Of a stretch of 64,000 nucleotides of DNA, positions 60,249-64,000 are shown piece by piece. The position numbers were made by a program, and so were the translations under genes. Numbering within the stretch: position 1 is the first letter of the stretch; the number at the start of each line of letters is the position of its first letter. This DNA is from Thiodiazotropha sp050305975 (GTDB lineage Bacteria > Pseudomonadota > Gammaproteobacteria > Chromatiales > Chromatiaceae): contig JBNLGI010000088.1 of assembly GCA_050305975.1 (NCBI GenBank), positions 7,367 through 71,366 on the forward strand, written 5' to 3'. Under the pieces are notes generated by a model. The model saw only the letters and a list, made by a program, of their open reading frames with translations, searched no databases and was not told where the DNA came from.

Positions 60249-60974
60249 ATGCTGAACAACATCCATATCGTTCTCGTCGAAACCAGCCACCCCGGCAATA
60301 TCGGGGCCGCCGCCAGGGCGATGAAGAATATGCGCCTTGAAAGACTCGACCTGGTCGCACCGCAACGCTATCCCAGCGAGGAGGCCACCTCGCGCGCCTC
60401 CGGCGCCGACGACCTGCTGGCCCGGGCAAAGGTGCATGAGAGCCTGGACCGGGCCCTGCAGGGCTGTCGTCTGGTGGTGGGTACCAGCGCCCGCTCACGA
60501 AGCGTCTCCTGGCCGGTGCTGGCGCCCCACGAAGCGGCGCAGAGACTGGTCGAGGAGGCGGCACAGGGGGAGGTGGCCCTGGTCTTCGGTCGCGAGCAGT
60601 CGGGGCTCAGCAACAGCGAACTGGATCGCTGTAATTTTCTCGTGCACATTCCGACCAACCCGGAATACAGTTCCCTCAACCTGGGGGCCGCGGTGCAGGT
60701 GTTGAGCTACGAGGTCCATCTCGCTGCCATGGGCGGCCGGCGGGAGTCCCGCGAAGCCGAGCGGGATCTGGCCACGGCTGAGATGATGCAGGGTTTCCAC
60801 GAGCACCTGACCCAGGCGCTGGACGATGTGGGCTTCACCGATCCGGAGCAGTCGGACAAGCTGTTGCGTCGCCTACGGCGGCTGTTTCAGCGGGCGCGTC
60901 CCGACAAGGACGAAATCAACATCCTGCGCGGCATTCTCAGCGCCATGCAGGGGCGGAAATCGGCCCGGCGTTAG
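60249..60974 (+). CDS. trmJ: tRNA (cytidine/uridine-2'-O)-methyltransferase TrmJ
   Basis: A 241-residue SPOUT-family methyltransferase that modifies position 32 of tRNAs. The start NIHIVLVETSHPGNIGAAARAMKNM, the middle ALVFGREQSGLSNSEL and the knot region IPTNPEYSSLNLGAAVQVLSYE are all diagnostic. The ATG at 60249 gives family length; a longer frame from 60183 is rejected. It lies before cysE and the isc genes. Confidence 0.96.
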   Translation: MLNNIHIVLVETSHPGNIGAAARAMKNMRLERLDLVAPQRYPSEEATSRASGADDLLARAKVHESLDRALQGCRLVVGTSARSRSVSWPVLAPHEAAQRLVEEAAQGEVALVFGREQSGLSNSELDRCNFLVHIPTNPEYSSLNLGAAVQVLSYEVHLAAMGGRRESREAERDLATAEMMQGFHEHLTQALDDVGFTDPEQSDKLLRRLRRLFQRARPDKDEINILRGILSAMQGRKSARR

Positions 60975-61289
60975 TCTGGTTGTCGCCGGATTGGGGTGCT
61001 CAGGGGGCTGGGCCGTTGAGCGGTCGATGGGAATCTGAGGTCGCCCCTCGCAAACGCACTGGCGGGGCAGGTCCTCACCCACACCTTATGAAAACGCGGT
61101 AGGGTGGGGCCCTGCCCCACCAGCATACCTGGAAAAATATGGCCTGATGGCATCTACTTCAGGTCCACGTGCGTCGGATGCGAAACATTTAGGGGAATAC
61201 CCTAGTATTTTATGCGGGATAGTGGATAATTTCCCACCCGCGTGTCACGATTGTTTATCAAACTCGTCGGATTATTGTTCGAGTCAGGT
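60975..61289. other. Intergenic region with dispersed repeat and a dyad before cysE
   Basis: Copy 2 of the dispersed palindrome, reverse complement of copy 1, lies at 61103-61121 (GGTGGGGCCCTGCCCCACC). A dyad TAGGG-GAATA-CCCTA lies at 61190-61204, about 85 bp before the cysE start, and looks like the dyad at the tgt promoter. I see no further gene. Confidence 0.55.
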
Positions 61290-62123
61290 ATGGCGTTGGA
61301 ATCATCATCAGAAAAAAAGGTTTCGCACTGGAGAGAGGACATCCAGAGTGTCTTCGAGCGGGACCCGGCTGCGCGTAACACCTTCGAGATCCTGACCGCC
61401 TATCCTGGCATCCATGCCATCATCTTCCATCGCCTCTCCCATAAACTGTGGAATCTGGGCATGAAGTGGCTGGCTCGCATCCTCTCCAACGTCGCGCGCT
61501 TGTTCACCGGCATCGAGATCCACCCCGGAGCAGTGATCGGGCGGCGCTTTTTTATCGACCATGGCATGGGCGTGGTGATCGGCGAGACCGCCGTCATCGG
61601 CGACGACTGCACCCTCTATCACGGTGTCACCCTGGGCGGTACCAGCTGGGAGAAAGGGAAGCGCCACCCCACGCTCTCGAACAATGTGGTGGTCGGCGCC
61701 GGCGCCAAGGTGCTGGGGCCGATCCTCATCGGCGAGGGGGCTCGAATCGGTTCCAACGCGGTGGTGGTGAAGGACGTTCCCCCGGGCGCCACCGTGGTCG
61801 GCGTACCGGGCAAACTGATCACCCAGCAACGCCCGGAGGAGGGCGGTCACCGGGAGGCGATTGCCAAGAAGATCGGCTTCGACGCCTACGGCGCCACCAA
61901 GGATGCCCCGGATCCGGTGGCCCAGGCCATCAACTGCATGCTCGACCACATGCACGTGATGGACAAGAAGATGCAGTCCATGTGCGAGGCGATGAAGCGG
62001 ATGGGGATAGAAGAGACGGATGGCGAGCTGCCGGCGCTCGATTCCTGCGAGATCATCTCAACCGCCGAAGAGCTGCAGAAGCTCGACGAGGCGGTGCCTG
62101 AAGAGGACAAAACCTCTGAATAA
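61290..62123 (+). CDS. cysE: Serine O-acetyltransferase CysE
   Basis: A 277-residue enzyme making O-acetylserine for cysteine synthesis. It has the N-terminal helical domain (REDIQSVFERDPAARNTFEILT) and the left-handed beta-helix of hexapeptide repeats (IHPGAVIGRRFFIDHGMGVVIGETAVIGDD). The active His-containing FIDHGMG and LYHGVTLGG motifs are present. A C-terminal acidic extension (about 210-277) is longer than in E. coli CysE. ATG at 61290 is chosen; a GTG at 61242 is an alternative. Next to iscRSU, it would supply cysteine as sulfur source for IscS. Confidence 0.93.
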   Translation: MALESSSEKKVSHWREDIQSVFERDPAARNTFEILTAYPGIHAIIFHRLSHKLWNLGMKWLARILSNVARLFTGIEIHPGAVIGRRFFIDHGMGVVIGETAVIGDDCTLYHGVTLGGTSWEKGKRHPTLSNNVVVGAGAKVLGPILIGEGARIGSNAVVVKDVPPGATVVGVPGKLITQQRPEEGGHREAIAKKIGFDAYGATKDAPDPVAQAINCMLDHMHVMDKKMQSMCEAMKRMGIEETDGELPALDSCEIISTAEELQKLDEAVPEEDKTSE

Positions 62124-62135
62124 AAGGGGTGTCGA

Positions 62136-62167
62136 AATCTTGACTAATTTAGTTGGAAATGTATATT
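62136..62167 (+). promoter_or_regulatory. iscR promoter overlapped by an IscR type 1-like site
   Basis: TTGACT (62140-62145) and TATATT (62162-62167) are 16 bp apart. A 25-bp site at 62136-62160 has GACT-AATTT-AGTT at its centre and agrees with about 20 of 25 positions of the IscR type 1 consensus as I recall it. It overlaps the -35, so [2Fe-2S]-IscR should repress its own operon. Confidence 0.7.
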
Positions 62168-62198
62168 AGCGACTGGATATATTCATGGAGCCGATGAC

Positions 62199-62684
62199 GT
62201 GAAGCTTACCACTAAAGGCCGATATGCCGTGACCGCCATGCTCGATCTGGCGCTCCACTACGGAGAGGGGCCGATCACGCTGGCAGATATCGCCCAGCGG
62301 CAGGGCATCTCACTCTCCTACCTCGAACAGCTCTTTTCGCGTCTGCGCAAACGCTCCCTGGTCTCCAGCGTGCGCGGGCCGGGTGGTGGTTACAGTCTCG
62401 GCAAAGAGGCCCGGGAGATCTATGTCGGCGAGGTGATCTCCGCCGTCGACGAAAACATGGATACCACGAAGTGCCACGGTGTCGGCAACTGCCAGAACAA
62501 CGAACGCTGTCTGACCCATGATCTCTGGTCGGACCTCAGCAACCAGATCTACAACTATTTGAACAACATCAGCCTGCAGGACCTGATGGACCGCAAAGCG
62601 GTACAGGAGGTGGCGGATCGCCAGGAGCATGGTGACGTGGATGCCAATATGCTGGGACAGGCCGGTTCCCGCCTGGGCGTCTGA
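62199..62684 (+). CDS. iscR: Fe-S cluster assembly transcriptional regulator IscR
   Basis: A 161-residue Rrf2-family regulator. MKLTTKGRYAVTAMLDLALH and the winged helix with RQGISLSYLEQLFSRLRKRSLVSSVRGPGGGY are diagnostic. The three cluster Cys are present with the right spacing: KC-HGVGN-C-QNNER-C (about 92, 98, 104), with the His nearby. The start codon is GTG. It is followed by iscS 23 bp downstream. Confidence 0.96.
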   Translation: MKLTTKGRYAVTAMLDLALHYGEGPITLADIAQRQGISLSYLEQLFSRLRKRSLVSSVRGPGGGYSLGKEAREIYVGEVISAVDENMDTTKCHGVGNCQNNERCLTHDLWSDLSNQIYNYLNNISLQDLMDRKAVQEVADRQEHGDVDANMLGQAGSRLGV

Positions 62685-62707
62685 ATCGAGGATTTTCGGA
62701 GTAAGCG

Positions 62708-63922
62708 ATGAAGTTACCCATCTACATGGATTACTCGGCGACCACGCCGGTCGATCCACGTGTCGCCGAGCTGATGTGCAGCTACCTCACCCCCGACGGC
62801 GATTTCGGCAACCCGGCATCCCGTTCCCACGCTTTTGGCTGGAAGGCGGACGAGGCGGTCACCCGTGCCCGCAAGCAGGTGGCCGAACTGGTCAACGCCG
62901 ATCCGAAGGAGATCGTCTGGACCTCCGGCGCCACCGAATCGGACAACCTGGCGATCAAGGGTGTGGCTGATTTCTATGTCAAAAAGGGCAAACACATCAT
63001 CACCAGCAAGACCGAGCACAAGGCGGTCCTCGACACCTGTCGTCAGCTTGAACGCGACGGCTATGAGATCACCTACCTCGATCCGGAACCCAACGGCCTG
63101 ATCGACTTGAAGAAACTGGAAGCCGCTCTGCGCGACGACACCATCCTGGTCTCCATCATGCACGTCAACAACGAGATCGGCGTGATCCAGGATATCGAGG
63201 CCATCGGCGAGATGACCCGCGCACGCAAGATCCTGTTCCATGTGGATGCGGCGCAGAGCGCCGGCAAGGTGCCGATCGACCTGGAGAAGCTGAAGGTCGA
63301 CCTGATGTCCTTCTCCGCTCACAAGATCTACGGCCCCAAGGGCATCGGCGCCCTCTACGTGAGGCGCAAGCCCCGGGTGCGCCTGGAGGCCCAGATGCAC
63401 GGCGGCGGCCACGAGCGCGGCATGCGCTCCGGCACCCTGCCGACCCACCAGATCGTCGGCATGGGCGAAGCCTTCCGCATCGCCAACGAGGAGATGGCGG
63501 CGGAGAACGAGCGGGTGCTCGGTCTGCGTAAAAGGCTGTGGGACGGCATCAAGGACATGGAGGAGGTCTATCTCAACGGCGACGAACACCAGCGGGTGGC
63601 CGGCAACCTGAACGTCAGCTTCGCCTTCGTCGAGGGTGAATCCCTGATCATGGCGTTGAAGGATCTGGCGGTCTCCTCCGGCTCTGCCTGCACCTCCGCC
63701 AGCCTGGAGCCGAGTTATGTGCTGCGGGCCCTGGGACGTGAGGACGAGCTGGCGCATAGCTCCATCCGCTTCACCCTGGGTCGCTTCTCCACCAGCGAGG
63801 AGGTGGACTACGCCATCGCCAAGATTCGCACCGAGGTGGAGCGGCTGCGCGAGCTGTCACCCCTCTGGGAGATGTTCAAAGACGGCATCGACCTGAAGTC
63901 GATCCAATGGGCGGCGCACTGA
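62708..63922 (+). CDS. iscS: Cysteine desulfurase IscS
   Basis: A 404-residue PLP enzyme that extracts sulfur from cysteine for Fe-S clusters and tRNA thiolation. The start MKLPIYMDYSATTPVDPRV, the PLP-Lys motif SFSAHKIYGPKG (Lys about 206), and the mobile-loop Cys in SSGSACTSASLEPSYVLRALG (about 328) are all present. Length matches E. coli IscS. Confidence 0.97.
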   Translation: MKLPIYMDYSATTPVDPRVAELMCSYLTPDGDFGNPASRSHAFGWKADEAVTRARKQVAELVNADPKEIVWTSGATESDNLAIKGVADFYVKKGKHIITSKTEHKAVLDTCRQLERDGYEITYLDPEPNGLIDLKKLEAALRDDTILVSIMHVNNEIGVIQDIEAIGEMTRARKILFHVDAAQSAGKVPIDLEKLKVDLMSFSAHKIYGPKGIGALYVRRKPRVRLEAQMHGGGHERGMRSGTLPTHQIVGMGEAFRIANEEMAAENERVLGLRKRLWDGIKDMEEVYLNGDEHQRVAGNLNVSFAFVEGESLIMALKDLAVSSGSACTSASLEPSYVLRALGREDELAHSSIRFTLGRFSTSEEVDYAIAKIRTEVERLRELSPLWEMFKDGIDLKSIQWAAH

Positions 63923-63954
63923 GCGCCAGCGCAATAGATTGAGGTTTTAAAGAC

Positions 63955-64000
63955 ATGGCATACAGTGACAAGGTCCTGGACCACTACGAGAATCCCCGCA
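63955..64000 (+). CDS. iscU: Fe-S cluster scaffold IscU (partial, cut by window end)
   Basis: Only the first 15 codons are in the window: MAYSDKVLDHYENPR, which matches the IscU N terminus exactly in style. It follows iscS by 32 bp, as expected for iscRSUA. The rest lies beyond the window. Confidence 0.9.
   Translation, partial: MAYSDKVLDHYENPR

Overview
The window is chromosomal DNA from a GC-rich gammaproteobacterium. The evidence is the gene neighbourhoods: suhB / trmJ / cysE / iscR-iscS-iscU, yajC-secD-secF, queA-tgt, a TruC-type pseudouridine synthase and a complete C-P lyase operon. A marine or sulfur-oxidising lineage is possible but is only a guess. There is no prophage, CRISPR array or intact insertion sequence. 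Most genes are packed in operons with ATGA/TGATG overlaps.

Layout. 0.3-14.4 kb is mixed: a DEAD-box RNA helicase, a small membrane methyltransferase, an AhpD-like protein, an RRM protein, a cold-shock protein, a periplasmic thioredoxin-like protein fused by overlap to a repeat (beta-propeller-like) protein, a D-Ala-D-Ala dipeptidase next to a POT peptide transporter, and a five-gene minus-strand operon (SEL1 protein, vWA protein, ABC ATPase, FtsX-like permease, truC). A 229-bp MITE-like element lies at 4.0 kb.

14.6-26.1 kb is a complete phosphonate operon in the order phnF-D-C-E-G-H-I-J-K-L-M-N-P plus a DMT-family permease. It covers regulation, ABC uptake, C-P lyase core, radical SAM lyase, and conversion of the ribose product to PRPP. 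A tRNA-Leu(CAA), a GGDEF-EAL protein and a secreted alpha/beta hydrolase follow. queA and tgt lie at 29.6-32.0 kb. Between them the minus strand carries what looks like an unannotated small RNA: 5' hairpin, C-rich unpaired stretch, strong terminator with ten T.

32.4-55.3 kb is the most unusual part. The minus-strand block 42.3-32.5 kb encodes an exported small protein, three TPR proteins (two lipoproteins), a TolQ/ExbB-like channel, two ExbD-like proteins, a TonB/AgmX-like protein and an ApbE flavin transferase. It resembles the core of the Myxococcus AglRQS-Glt envelope machine. A DUF3187 gene follows, then two divergent operons from one control region at 49.1-49.4 kb. Leftward are a monoheme lipoprotein, a diheme LamG lipoprotein and a Tat-exported DUF1501 protein. 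Rightward are a large PD40-propeller/diheme lipoprotein, an SH3 plus beta-barrel protein, a second beta-barrel protein, a TlpA thioredoxin, a DUF4266 lipoprotein and a DUF3570 protein. Nearly all products are predicted to be exported or in the envelope, and I infer one proton-motive-force-driven envelope system with a redox side.

55.6-64.0 kb is housekeeping: yajC-secD-secF, suhB, trmJ, cysE, and iscR-iscS-iscU with a recognisable IscR-type site over the iscR promoter. iscU is cut by the window end.
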